Of a stretch of DNA of 64,000 nucleotides, positions 23,373-31,954 are shown piece after piece. The first letter of the stretch is position 1. Every line of letters begins with the position of its first letter. The position numbers were made by a program, and so were the translations under genes. The DNA lies in contig CAYUPI010000006.1 of the NCBI GenBank assembly GCA_964446585.1, forward strand, positions 62,001-126,000, written 5' to 3'. A model generated the notes under the pieces. The model saw nothing but the letters and a program-made list of their open reading frames with translations, did not search any database and was not told where the DNA came from. Source of the DNA: CAYUPI01 sp964446585. GTDB taxonomy: Bacteria; Verrucomicrobiota; Verrucomicrobiia; Limisphaerales; UBA8199.

Positions 23373-24562
23373 GTCCAGGCAACGATTTCTCAGTCGCGGG
23401 ACACTGGAGCGGCGAGTTCGACGAGCGCGGACTCCAGCAATGGGCGGAGGACCTGCGCCGCCGGCTCCGCGCGCCGCAGGTTTCGCTCGGGCTGGCATTC
23501 ATGTCCCCGAGGTTTTTCCCGCACGCAAAGGCCTGCCTCGAACTGCTGCGGGTCCATGCCCGGGTGCCGCTGCTGGCGGGTTGCTCCAGCCTGGGCTTGA
23601 TTGCCGGCGCGGAAGAGGTGGAGGAAAAGGCCGGACTGACACTCGGGCTCTACTCATTGCCGGGAGTGGAGTTAAAAGCCTTTCATTTTGCACAGGAACA
23701 GGTTGAAGAAGCAATCGGACCGGGCTATTGGCGGCTGGAGACGGGAATTGAGCCGGAGCAAACCAACGGTTGGCTGGTTTTCATTGATCCGTTCCATCTG
23801 GACAGCGAGTCGTGGATTCGGACCTGGAACGAAGCCTACGCGCCGCTGCCGGTGCTCGGCGGGCTGGCCAGCGGCGAGATGAGCGAGCAGCGAACACAGC
23901 TTTATCTCAATGGGGATGTGTTCGAGGCGGGAGGCATTGCGATTTCCGTCGGTGGCGAGGTCAAACTGGCCGGCGTGATTTCCCAGGGCTGCACGCCCAT
24001 CGGCGAAACCTGGACGCTGACCAAAGTGGAGCAGAATATTATCCAGGAAATTGGCAACCGGCCGGCCTACCAGGTGCTGGCGGAGACGTTCAACCAGCTG
24101 TCTACCGAGGACCAAAGAAACGCACGCGGCAATTTGTTCATCGGTCTTGTCGTGAACGAGTACCTGGAGGAATTTCACCGCGGCGATTTTTTGATTCGCA
24201 ACCTGCTGGGCGCTGATGCGCGCTCCGGCTGCATCGCCGTCGGGGCTTTGCCTCGCTCGGGGCAAACCGTCCAGTTCCAGCGCCGCTCGGCCGCCGCCGC
24301 CACGGAGGATATGACGGAGCTGCTGGGCCGCGCCCGGCAAGGCATCGAAGCGGCAACGGTTTTCGGCGGCTGCCTCTGCTGTTGCAACGGGCGCGGGCGG
24401 AACCTTTTTGGCCGGCCGAACCACGACGCGCAGATGGTCCAGCAGCGGCTGGGGCCTTTTGGACTGACGGGCTTCTTTTGCAACGGCGAAATCGGGCCGA
24501 TCGGCGACAAAAACTTTCTTCACGGTTACACTGCTTCGCTGGCGCTGTTCGTGAAAAAGTAG
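23369..24562 (+). CDS. FIST-domain signalling protein
   Basis: This 397-residue cytoplasmic protein has FIST_N in the first half (LGLAFMSPRFFPHAKACLEL, then LLAGCSSLGLIAGAEEVEEK) and FIST_C in the second (ending in the Cys-rich GGCLCCCNGRGRNLFG and TGFFCNGEIGPIG...HGYTASLALF). FIST modules are proposed small-molecule sensors, often attached to signalling enzymes; here the domain stands alone. The start is the GTG at 23369, within the GTGA overlap with the NHL gene. An upstream in-frame start would read through that gene and is not supported. The pairing of a Tat-exported propeller and a cytosolic sensor is unusual. Confidence 0.87.
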   Translation: MSPGNDFSVAGHWSGEFDERGLQQWAEDLRRRLRAPQVSLGLAFMSPRFFPHAKACLELLRVHARVPLLAGCSSLGLIAGAEEVEEKAGLTLGLYSLPGVELKAFHFAQEQVEEAIGPGYWRLETGIEPEQTNGWLVFIDPFHLDSESWIRTWNEAYAPLPVLGGLASGEMSEQRTQLYLNGDVFEAGGIAISVGGEVKLAGVISQGCTPIGETWTLTKVEQNIIQEIGNRPAYQVLAETFNQLSTEDQRNARGNLFIGLVVNEYLEEFHRGDFLIRNLLGADARSGCIAVGALPRSGQTVQFQRRSAAAATEDMTELLGRARQGIEAATVFGGCLCCCNGRGRNLFGRPNHDAQMVQQRLGPFGLTGFFCNGEIGPIGDKNFLHGYTASLALFVKK

Positions 24563-24636
24563 CCCGGAAATAATTCGCTGCCCATGAAGGCTTTGGTTCC
24601 CAGCTGAAGGAGAACTCCACACTGTTCCCAGGGAGC

Positions 24637-25572
24637 ATGGCGACCATAAACCGGAACCCCTCAGAACCAGGCATCGCCTTGCCGATTCACCGCCCGACCG
24701 ACGATTCTCCAGCGCGGGGAATCCGGGTGTTAACCCTGGCCGTGACTCGGTCGCTCCGGTCGCCTCAAGGCCGGCTCGGGCTGCTGCTGGTGGCCGTCTG
24801 CTGGCCCTTGAATTGGACACTGCCTGGAATGCGCACCGCCTATCTGTTTTTCCCACTTTGGCTGGGTTATGTGCTCGTCCTGGATGCTCTTGTCCTGGCC
24901 CGCACGGGTGCCTCGCTTTACTCGCGTTCGCGGCGTGACTTCGTGCTGCTATTTTTCGCATCCGCGCCGGTGTGGTGGCTGTTCGAGCTGATTAATGCGC
25001 GGACCGGGAATTGGGAGTACCTGGGCAGCGATACCCTCTCCCAATTTGAGTATTATTTGCTTTGCACCCTCTCCTTTTCGACGGTCATGCCCGCGGTATG
25101 CGAGACCGCCGAACTGGCGCGGACATTTGGCTGGACGGAACGGTTCGGCTCCGGCCCACGCGTGCGCCCGACGCCGATACTTAACTTCGGTCTGCTGCTG
25201 ATCGGACTTGGCATGCTGGGAATGACGCTCGCGTGGCCGAAATACTGCTATCCGATGGTCTGGACATCCCTGGCGTTGATTCTGGAGCCGTTAAACAGTT
25301 GGCTGGGACGCCGCAACTTACTCGAATTTCTCCAGCAGGGTGACTGGAGGCCGCTGATTTCGCTCTCGCTCGGCGCGCTCATTTGCGGGTTCTTTTGGGA
25401 AATGTGGAATTACTATTCGTATCCGAAGTGGATCTACCACACGCCCGGTACCCAATTTCTGCACATTTTCGAAATGCCGTTGCTCGGTTACGCCGGCTAT
25501 ATTCCCTTCGCGTTCGAACTTTTTGGCCTGAAGAATTTTCTCTGGCAGCGCTCGCCGATCCTCAGAATTTGA
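24637..25572 (+). CDS. Integral membrane protein of unknown function
   Basis: This 311-residue protein has about eight predicted membrane helices and no family that I recognise. After a 40-residue polar start come paired helices (LGLLLVAVCWPLNWTLPGM; YLFFPLWLGYVLVLDALVLA), then FASAPVWWLFELINARTGNW and a highly aromatic C-terminal block (FFWEMWNYYSYPKWIYHTPG...HIFEMPLLGYAGYIPFAFEL). The clustered Trp/Tyr/His/Glu residues in that block look functional, perhaps a catalytic or lipid-facing site. It lies 74 bases after the FIST gene and could be a third member of that operon. Confidence 0.75.
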   Translation: MATINRNPSEPGIALPIHRPTDDSPARGIRVLTLAVTRSLRSPQGRLGLLLVAVCWPLNWTLPGMRTAYLFFPLWLGYVLVLDALVLARTGASLYSRSRRDFVLLFFASAPVWWLFELINARTGNWEYLGSDTLSQFEYYLLCTLSFSTVMPAVCETAELARTFGWTERFGSGPRVRPTPILNFGLLLIGLGMLGMTLAWPKYCYPMVWTSLALILEPLNSWLGRRNLLEFLQQGDWRPLISLSLGALICGFFWEMWNYYSYPKWIYHTPGTQFLHIFEMPLLGYAGYIPFAFELFGLKNFLWQRSPILRI

Positions 25573-25668
25573 CGCGAATGACGGCTTTAGGACCGGAGGA
25601 GCGTCTAAGGCTAGCCCTTGGCAATCAGCTGCGGGCTATTGATAAAGTAGCCGCCGAATCACCAGGTA

Positions 25669-25764
25669 GTGTGAAAACGCGGAGCAGCATTTGTAAGTCG
25701 TTAATAAACTTTTTTAAGTGGTTGATGCGACTTATTGGCAAGCTGAATCTCGGAGTTTTCACAC
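25669..25764. repeat. 96-base palindromic element (MITE-like)
   Basis: The ends are inverted copies: GTGTGAAAACGCGGAG at 25669-25684 and its near-complement CTCGGAGTTTTCACAC at 25749-25764 (ten exact outer bases). A second inner inverted pair is TAAGTCG / CGACTTA. The centre is AT-rich, unlike the surroundings. It sits alone in the 288-base gap before rsmB. A short minus-strand open frame across it is a by-product. Confidence 0.65.
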
Positions 25765-25860
25765 AGTCCGTCACGTCGGAGGCCAAGAAGTATGTAAAGG
25801 CTCGCCTCACTCAATTTCAGGCTTCCGCGACTCGTACTTACCGACAGGCTCCTCGGCTGC

Positions 25861-27258
25861 TTATTTCGCCGCACGCAGCTCTAGCCGGGCGACGTAGGCA
25901 CCGTCCACGGCATCCACAAACGGCAGCAACTCGCGCTCTTGTTCCAGCTTGCAGCCGGGCTGCCCACGCAGAAACTCGCTCACGACATCCCGGTTCTCCT
26001 CCGGCTCGAGGCTGCACGTGCTATAGACCAATGTCCCGCCCAGTCTCAACTGCGCTGCCGCCTGCCGCAGCAAGTCCAACTGAAGCTGCCTCAGCCGCTG
26101 GATTTCCTCCGGCTCAATTCGCCAGCGCAAGTCCACACGGCGGCGCAGCACACCTGTGTTCGAACAGGGTGTGTCCAGGATGATTTTATCGAAGCGAGGG
26201 CGGTTGGTCGCGGCGGCTGAGATAGACGAAATTATTTCTGCGGAGGTGACACCGAGGCGGGCGCAGTTTTCCTGGATGAGATTCCTGCGCTCGGGCGAGA
26301 TGTCGTGCGCGACGAGCCGGCCTTCGTTGCGCATGAGCTGCGCGATATAGCTGAGTTTGCCCCCCGGCGCGGCGCACAAATCGAGCACGCTCTCGCCCGG
26401 CCTGGGGTCCAGCGCGCGCACTGCAAGGAGGGTGCTGGGATCCTGCACATAGAAAAAGCCCTGCTGAAAACTCGGAAGCGCCTGCAAAGGCGGATGCGAC
26501 TTGAGCTCGAACACCAGGTTTTCCTCGAGCCAATCTCGGCACACGAAATCATACTCGACGTCCTCCTCGCGCCACTGAGCCAGGAGTTTGCCGGGGTCTG
26601 TCTTCAAGCAGTTGACGCGGGCAAACAGCTTTGGCGAGGTGTTGTTCCATTGCATCAACGTCGCCGCGGTTTCGTTGCCCCAGCGCATTTGCCATCGCGC
26701 CACTAGCCAATCAGGGTGAGAAAAGCCCAGATGCGGCTGCTCAATTTTCAGTTGCTCCAGCAGGCGCTTCGTGGCGTCGAACTCGCGCAAATAACCGCGC
26801 AACACGGCATTCACGAACCCGACCTGCGCCCCAAACCCGGAATCCCTGGCCAACTGAACCGTTTCAAAGACGGCCGCATGGTTGGGGATGCGTTCGAGCC
26901 AGAAGATTTGGTACAATCCCAACCGCAAAAGGTTCTGAAGCCCGGACTTTTGCCGGCGCTGGCCGGCTTTTCGTTCTAGCAGCCAATCCAGCGTGGCGCG
27001 CCAGCGAACAACGCCATAGACCAATTCCTGGCACAAGCGGCGGTCGGACGGCTTGAGCCGCGCGCGGTTTAAGGCCGCTTCAAGGGTATCCTCGACGAAT
27101 TCTCCCCTACCGCTTTTTCCCGGCAGCTCCAGGCAAGGCATCTCGCCTTGCGGAATCCGCGGCCCGGCCGCGCGCTCAGGCTGCCTGGAAATGGCGTGTG
27201 TGAACCGCATCCCGTCAAGGACTCTCGCCGCAATTTCTCTTGGTTTTTGGCCGCTCAC
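25861..27258 (-). CDS. rsmB: 16S rRNA m5C967 methyltransferase (RsmB family)
   Basis: The enzyme uses S-adenosylmethionine to methylate C967 of 16S rRNA. The protein is 465 residues from GTG 27258 (VSGQKPREIAARVL, the family opening); a TTG at 27297 is an alternative. The NusB-like RNA-binding domain is at about 40-165 (FVEDTLEAALNRARL...RLCQELVYGVVRWRATLDW). The methyltransferase core includes VLDLCAAPGGKLSYIAQL, VAHDISPERR, ILDTPCSNTGVLRRR and YSTCSLEPEENRDVV, with the two conserved Cys in PCSNTG and STCS. About 25 unusual residues lie between the opening and the NusB-like domain and include a short palindrome in the DNA. It is divergent from the greA-like gene. Confidence 0.93.
   Translation of the reverse strand: MSGQKPREIAARVLDGMRFTHAISRQPERAAGPRIPQGEMPCLELPGKSGRGEFVEDTLEAALNRARLKPSDRRLCQELVYGVVRWRATLDWLLERKAGQRRQKSGLQNLLRLGLYQIFWLERIPNHAAVFETVQLARDSGFGAQVGFVNAVLRGYLREFDATKRLLEQLKIEQPHLGFSHPDWLVARWQMRWGNETAATLMQWNNTSPKLFARVNCLKTDPGKLLAQWREEDVEYDFVCRDWLEENLVFELKSHPPLQALPSFQQGFFYVQDPSTLLAVRALDPRPGESVLDLCAAPGGKLSYIAQLMRNEGRLVAHDISPERRNLIQENCARLGVTSAEIISSISAAATNRPRFDKIILDTPCSNTGVLRRRVDLRWRIEPEEIQRLRQLQLDLLRQAAAQLRLGGTLVYSTCSLEPEENRDVVSEFLRGQPGCKLEQERELLPFVDAVDGAYVARLELRAAK
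27133..27151. repeat. Short palindrome in the extra segment of rsmB
   Basis: GCAAGGC at 27133-27139 is inverted as GCCTTGC at 27145-27151 around a five-base loop. It lies in the extra N-terminal segment of RsmB that the family does not usually have. It is short enough to be chance and is listed because two other genes here carry palindromic or repeat-like inserts. Confidence 0.35.
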
Positions 27259-27308
27259 GGTTTTTAATAAACCTGTCCTCGCCGGGGAAGCGAGCAAGAA
27301 GACACGAT

Positions 27309-29129
27309 ATGAAAGAAGAGTTCGAAAAAATGGCCTCCGCCGGTAAATTGGAGCGCCAATATATCGAAGCGCTGGTGCATCTTACTGAGAGCGGTTTTTG
27401 CATGCATCGCAGCTGGGGTTTTGGGCGCATCAAGACGGTGGACACCGTATTTGCAAGATTCACGATCGATTTTCCCAACAAGTCCGGCCATACCATGGAT
27501 TTGGCGTTTGCAGCCCAATCGCTCAAGCCCATTGCCAAGGAGCACATTCTCGCGCGAAAAGCTGCGGACCTGGACACCCTGCGCCAGATGGCGGCTACCA
27601 ATCATCTGGAGTTGGTCAAACTGGTGCTCAACAGCTTCGGCGGCAAAGCCACGGTGGAACAGGTCCATGACTTGCTGGTGCCGGATGTCATCCGCGATGA
27701 TTGGAAAAAGTGGTGGGAGGCGGCCAAGCGCGAGTTGAAGAAGGACGGGCATTTTCAAGTCCCTCTGAAGAAGACCGAGCCGATCATCTATCAGGTAAAG
27801 GAAGTCTCGCTACAAGAGCGATTGCTTGAGGAGTTCCGCGCGGCCAAGGGCCTCAAAGCGCGCGTCGCCGTGGCGGGTGAAGTGCTCAAGAACGCTCATG
27901 ACCTTTCCGATAACCAGGCCGCGGCCACTGAGATCATCACGGCGCTCAATGCGGAGATCCCCAGCTACCAGCGAACCCAGCCTGCCGTCGCACTCGAGGC
28001 GATTTTCGCACGCGATGACGTTCGGGAAATGGCCGGCCTGCTGCCCAGCGACGGACAGCTCGAGGCGCAGACGATTTGGCTCCAGGAATTGAAGCTGGGC
28101 CTGCTGATGGAGGCGCTGCCCGCCGTCAAACATCGCCGGGCCCTGGAATCGTTCAAGGCCGCCAATCCCGAGCATTGGCCGGAGGCCTTGCGTAATTCCC
28201 TGAACTCGATTTCAGCCAAACTCGCCCGCGAATTTGCCGGTTTGCTCATTCAGGAAGGAAAAATCGAACAGCTAAAAGAAAGTCTGGCGCGGCTCATCAG
28301 CCAGCACACTGCCAGCAGCGAGCTGCTGCTGTGGCTGGCCAAAGATCGAAACGACTCCTTTGCCGACGTGCTTGGGCCGGAGGTCTTCCGCGCCATGCTC
28401 ACCGCCATGGAGCGCGATCAATTCCACGAGCGCCGCTCCAATCGGCTGCGCGATTTTGTCCTCGACGATCAGGATTTGCTGGTCGAATTGATTGGCTCGG
28501 CCGACCTGGAAGTCATCAAGGATCTGACGCGGGCGCTTCAGCTTTCACCCTCTTTCGATGACATGGACAAGCGGTCTCTCCTGGCGCGGATTGTCAAGAG
28601 TTACCCGGCCATTCAATCGCTCATCTCCGGCGAGCAAACCCAGAAGGAATCACATCTGGTCGTTTCCTGGGAAAGCCTGGAGCGGCGCAAACAAGAATAC
28701 CGCGAACTGGTGGAAAAGAAGATTCCCGCGAACTCGAAGGAAATCGCCGTGGCGCGCAGTTACGGCGATTTGCGCGAGAATCACGAATATAAAGCCGCCA
28801 AGGAAATGCAAAAGCTGCTCATGCGCCGCAAGGGAGAACTGGAGCTGCAATTGGTCCGGGCTCGGGGCACGGATTTCTCCAGCCCGCGCACTGACGTGGT
28901 CAGCATTGGCACGCGGGTCAACGCGATCGACCTGGCCACCAATCAAGCCGAACATTTCACCGTGTTGGGCGCTTGGGACTCGGACCCGGAAAAGGGCATC
29001 GTGAGTTATCTCTCCCCCATCGCGCAATCGTTGCTCAACCGCAAAGTCGGCGACGAAGTCGAGTTCGAAGTGCACACCGTGCGGCACCGGCACCGCATTG
29101 AATCGATTGTGCCGTTCAAAACCGCCTGA
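27309..29129 (+). CDS. Long GreA/GreB-type transcription elongation factor
   Basis: This 606-residue protein has a C-terminal 160 residues that are a full Gre factor. The N-terminal coiled coil carries the tip acidic residues (AVARSYGDLRENHEYKAAKE, equivalent to GDLKENAEY in GreA), followed by the FKBP-like domain (VSIGTRVNAIDLATNQ...KGIVSYLSPIAQSLLNRKVGD). Gre factors insert the acidic tip in the polymerase channel to trigger transcript cleavage. The preceding 440 residues are helical, start MKEEFEKMASAGKLERQYIE, and have an HWGF-like opening (CMHRSWGFGRIKTVD) of unknown role. Chlamydial GreA proteins also have a very long N-terminal part, which fits a PVC organism. The ATG at 27309 is preceded by an AAGAAG stretch. 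Confidence 0.88.
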   Translation: MKEEFEKMASAGKLERQYIEALVHLTESGFCMHRSWGFGRIKTVDTVFARFTIDFPNKSGHTMDLAFAAQSLKPIAKEHILARKAADLDTLRQMAATNHLELVKLVLNSFGGKATVEQVHDLLVPDVIRDDWKKWWEAAKRELKKDGHFQVPLKKTEPIIYQVKEVSLQERLLEEFRAAKGLKARVAVAGEVLKNAHDLSDNQAAATEIITALNAEIPSYQRTQPAVALEAIFARDDVREMAGLLPSDGQLEAQTIWLQELKLGLLMEALPAVKHRRALESFKAANPEHWPEALRNSLNSISAKLAREFAGLLIQEGKIEQLKESLARLISQHTASSELLLWLAKDRNDSFADVLGPEVFRAMLTAMERDQFHERRSNRLRDFVLDDQDLLVELIGSADLEVIKDLTRALQLSPSFDDMDKRSLLARIVKSYPAIQSLISGEQTQKESHLVVSWESLERRKQEYRELVEKKIPANSKEIAVARSYGDLRENHEYKAAKEMQKLLMRRKGELELQLVRARGTDFSSPRTDVVSIGTRVNAIDLATNQAEHFTVLGAWDSDPEKGIVSYLSPIAQSLLNRKVGDEVEFEVHTVRHRHRIESIVPFKTA

Positions 29130-29169
29130 CTCCGGAGTCAGGACTCGCTGCGAGAGTAACCTCGGCCCT

Positions 29170-29433
29170 TCAGCGCCCCTGCGCCACCGCCGATGCGGCT
29201 GCGACCGGCGCGGCAGGAGCGGGGGCCGCGGTTAATTCCAGCGGCACTACCTCGTATCGCTCCGGGTTCTCGAGCTTAACCACCAGTTGGACGTTTCCCA
29301 TGCTCTCTCTTTGGACATGCTCGAAAACAGCTTGTGGAGTTCGAAAATCGTAGGCCGACTCTGGGCTCGAAGTCCAAACACTACCGTAACGGAAGAAGAG
29401 CTGGCTCTGCGTGTTCTGCAACAAAATCTTCAT
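29170..29433 (-). CDS. Small conserved hypothetical protein
   Basis: This 87-residue protein starts at ATG 29433 (MKILLQNTQSQLFFRYGSVW). It has a compact N-terminal 60 residues (SPESAYDFRTPQAVFEHVQR, then NVQLVVKLENPERYEVVPLE) and an Ala/Pro-rich tail. The pattern is of a small conserved alpha/beta protein; I do not know a function. It is convergent with the long greA gene, 40 bases apart. Confidence 0.6.
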   Translation of the reverse strand: MKILLQNTQSQLFFRYGSVWTSSPESAYDFRTPQAVFEHVQRESMGNVQLVVKLENPERYEVVPLELTAAPAPAAPVAAASAVAQGR

Positions 29434-29590
29434 GGCACACTTTCTCGGGTCCACACTTGAGCCGGTCGTTGCCAGCCGGCACTTGGGTTCCCGACTACTC
29501 TTCGATCATAGCTCCAACAATCGCGTTGGCAACTCCGCGCAAGGAAGAATAATTACGGATAGAAGGGTCGGGCCATTTTCGGACATCACT

Positions 29591-29636
29591 GATTTCGGAT
29601 TTCGGATTTCGGGCTTCGGGTTTCGAGTTCGGGATT
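29591..29636. repeat. Periodic TTCGGATTTCGGG repeat upstream of fabI
   Basis: Six or seven consecutive units of about seven bases (TTTCGGA, TTTCGGG, CTTCGGG, TTTCGAG) occupy this stretch. It is the complement of the unit at 2619-2650 and the same unit as 47197-47350. No gene is present between 29434 and 29700. Confidence 0.75.
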
Positions 29637-29700
29637 GCCCTTGCCTGCCGGCGGCCTTTTCCCTACAGCTATATCCACCGTCTTAACCAATCTTGAATCC

Positions 29701-30468
29701 ATGCTTTTAGCCGGCAAAGTGGGAGTTGTGTGTGGCGTGGCCAATAAACGCTCGATCGCCTGGGCCATTGCCCAAGCCTGGCACAAAGCGGGCGCCACAC
29801 TCGCTTTCACGTACCAGGGCGAGCGACTCAAAGAAAACGTCGAGGAACTGGCCGGCACTTTTGGCGGGGATACCATGATTTTGCCGTGCGATGTGGCCAG
29901 CGACGACGACATCGCCAATGTGTTCAAGAGCGTCGGCGAAAAATTCGGCAAGCTGCACCTGCTGCTGCATTCGGTCGCCTATGCGCCGCGAGAGGCGCTC
30001 GAAGGCGAATTCGTCAACACCAGCCGCGAAGCGTTTCGGATAGCGCAGGATGTTAGCGCCTATTCGCTCGTCGCGCTCGCGCGGGCGGCTGCCGCCCTTA
30101 TGAGCGGAGGCGGTAGCATCGTCGCGATGAGCTATTACGGCGCGGAAAAAGTCGTGCCGCATTACAACGTGATGGGCGTGGCCAAAGCGTCTCTCGAGGC
30201 TTGCACCCGCTACCTGGCCTACGACCTCGGCCCGAAGAATATCCGCGTCAACTGCATCAGCGCCGGACCAGTCAATACACTGGCCGCTCGCGGGATTGCC
30301 GGCTTCACCGACATGCTCAAACATTATGGTGCCCACGCGCCGCTCAAACGCAATGTCTTGCCGGAAGAACTGGGCGCCACCGGCCTCTTCCTGGCCAGCG
30401 ATGGGGCGGCAGCCATCACCGGCCAGGCCCTTTATGTCGATTGCGGCTACCAGATTATGGGCATGTAG
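29701..30468 (+). CDS. fabI: Enoyl-[acyl-carrier-protein] reductase (NADH)
   Basis: FabI performs the last reduction in each fatty-acid elongation cycle. The 255-residue protein starts at ATG 29701 (MLLAGKVGVVCGVANKRSIA), with the diagnostic FabI cofactor loop GVANKRSIAW instead of a classical GxxxGxG. The catalytic Tyr-x6-9-Tyr-x6-Lys is in SYYGAEKVVPHYNVMGVAKA, and the closing block is RNVLPEELGATGLFLASDGA...ITGQALYVDCGY. Length and motifs match E. coli FabI closely. An upstream in-frame ATG would add a repeat-derived leader and is not used. Confidence 0.96.
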   Translation: MLLAGKVGVVCGVANKRSIAWAIAQAWHKAGATLAFTYQGERLKENVEELAGTFGGDTMILPCDVASDDDIANVFKSVGEKFGKLHLLLHSVAYAPREALEGEFVNTSREAFRIAQDVSAYSLVALARAAAALMSGGGSIVAMSYYGAEKVVPHYNVMGVAKASLEACTRYLAYDLGPKNIRVNCISAGPVNTLAARGIAGFTDMLKHYGAHAPLKRNVLPEELGATGLFLASDGAAAITGQALYVDCGYQIMGM

Positions 30469-30477
30469 AAAATCCAG

Positions 30478-30520
30478 TCTTAATCATAATCTTTCTCTTA
30501 ATCTTAATCTTAATCTCCTG
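30478..30520. repeat. CTTAAT hexamer repeat downstream of fabI
   Basis: Tandem CTTAAT/CATAAT units with TCTTAATCTTAATC core lie just after the fabI stop. A complementary GATTAAGA is found near 30563, so a weak hairpin is possible. It belongs to the same class of text-like repeats as the others, with a six-base period. Confidence 0.65.
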
Positions 30521-30580
30521 AGCTCAGTGTTTGCTGATCTTTCACTTCCCGTTTGCGCTTCAGATTAAGACCGTTCACTC

Positions 30581-31855
30581 ATGCTCCCACGCAAGCCGGC
30601 TCTCGCCTTCGTTTTCGTCACACTCGTCCTCGATATCCTGGGCATTGGCCTGATCATTCCGATTCTGCCCCGGCTCATCGAAGAACTGTGCGGCGGCAAT
30701 GTATCGGCCGCCTCGCGCGTGTTTGGCTCGCTGGCGGCGCTCTATTCCCTCATGCAATTTGTCTTCGCGCCGGTGCTGGGAAGTCTGTCCGATCGGTTTG
30801 GAAGGCGCGCCGTGATCCTCAGCTCTCTATTCGGTTCGGGCCTGGATTATCTGGTGCTGGCGTTCGCGCCGACGCTGCCCTGGTTTTTTCTCGGCCGAAT
30901 TATCGCCGGCATTACCGGCGCGAACATCGCCGCCTCGAGCGCCTACATTGCCGATGTCAGCCCGCCGGAGAAACGGGCTGGGAACTTTGGACTCATCGGC
31001 GCCGCGTTCGGCCTGGGCTTCATTGCGGGGCCCGCCTTGGGCGGCCTGCTCGGCCATTTTGGATTACGCGTGCCGTTCCTGGTGGCCGCCGGGTTGACGC
31101 TTTTGAACTGGCTTTATGGCCTCTTCGTCTTGCCTGAATCATTGCCGCGAGAAAACCGTCGCGCCTTTTCCTGGGCACGCTCAAACCCGGTCGGATCGCT
31201 CCTGGCCCTGAAGCGCTATCCGGTGGTGCTGGGGCTCACCGGTACTTTTTTTCTTATCAACCTCGCCCACCAAACGTTGCCCAGCACCTGGGTCCTTTAC
31301 ACTGGCTATCGGTATCATTGGAGCAGCGCCCAGGTCGGCCTTTCGCTGGCCATCGTCGGATTGATGGCGGCGATCGTGCAGGGCGGGCTGGCGCGGCGCA
31401 TCGTGCCGGCCCTGGGCGAACGCCGCTCGATCATAATCGGACTGACCAACGCCACCATTGTCATGACAGCCTACGGCCTCGCGACCCGCGGCTGGATGAT
31501 TTATGTCATCCTTGCTGTTGGCTCGCTGGGCGCGATCGCCATGCCGGCCATTCAGGGATTGATCTCGCGAAGCGTGCCGCTCAATGAGCAGGGCGGCGTA
31601 CAGGGTTCTCTGGCCAGCCTGGGCAGCGTGGCGGGCATTATCGGTCCTCCGCTGGCCACGGGGTTGTTCGGTTATTTTATCAGTCCGCGAGCTCCAGTGC
31701 ATGTGCCGGGCGTTGCCTTTTTCTGGGGATCGACGCTGATCTTCTGTTCGCTGTTGCTGGCCCTCCGGTCCTTTCGCAAGCAACCTGCGGAGACGTCAGC
31801 AGTGGGTGCGCCAAATACCGGGCTTGAAGCGAGCCAGCACATCAATCCGGCTTGA
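30581..31855 (+). CDS. MFS efflux transporter (TetA/TCR-like)
   Basis: This 424-residue protein has twelve predicted helices. MFS motif A is in the loop 2-3 (GSLSDRFGRRAVILSSLFGS). The drug:H+ antiporter-type segment follows (GRIIAGITGANIAASSAYIA, then FGLIGAAFGLGFIAGPALGG), the arrangement seen in tetracycline-type exporters. Substrate is unknown; metabolite export is as likely as resistance. It stands between fabI and ada on the same strand with gaps of about 100 bases. Confidence 0.88.
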   Translation: MLPRKPALAFVFVTLVLDILGIGLIIPILPRLIEELCGGNVSAASRVFGSLAALYSLMQFVFAPVLGSLSDRFGRRAVILSSLFGSGLDYLVLAFAPTLPWFFLGRIIAGITGANIAASSAYIADVSPPEKRAGNFGLIGAAFGLGFIAGPALGGLLGHFGLRVPFLVAAGLTLLNWLYGLFVLPESLPRENRRAFSWARSNPVGSLLALKRYPVVLGLTGTFFLINLAHQTLPSTWVLYTGYRYHWSSAQVGLSLAIVGLMAAIVQGGLARRIVPALGERRSIIIGLTNATIVMTAYGLATRGWMIYVILAVGSLGAIAMPAIQGLISRSVPLNEQGGVQGSLASLGSVAGIIGPPLATGLFGYFISPRAPVHVPGVAFFWGSTLIFCSLLLALRSFRKQPAETSAVGAPNTGLEASQHINPA

Positions 31856-31954
31856 AGGCATCCTCCGTGACATTAACAGAATGAGGAAAACAGCATGACC
31901 CGATGTGGAGTCCGGCGTCGCTTTTTCGGTGGAACGGCATGGTAAATTGAAGGC

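Noticed and set aside
23672..24961. 429-codon minus-strand open frame opposite the FIST gene
   Set aside because: It overlaps two genes on the plus strand and has Arg/Ala-rich sequence with no domain.
25383..26183. 266-codon plus-strand open frame joining the membrane-protein end, the MITE-like element and rsmB
   Set aside because: It crosses three unrelated features in other frames and is rich in Arg/Pro/Ser as chance GC-rich frames are.
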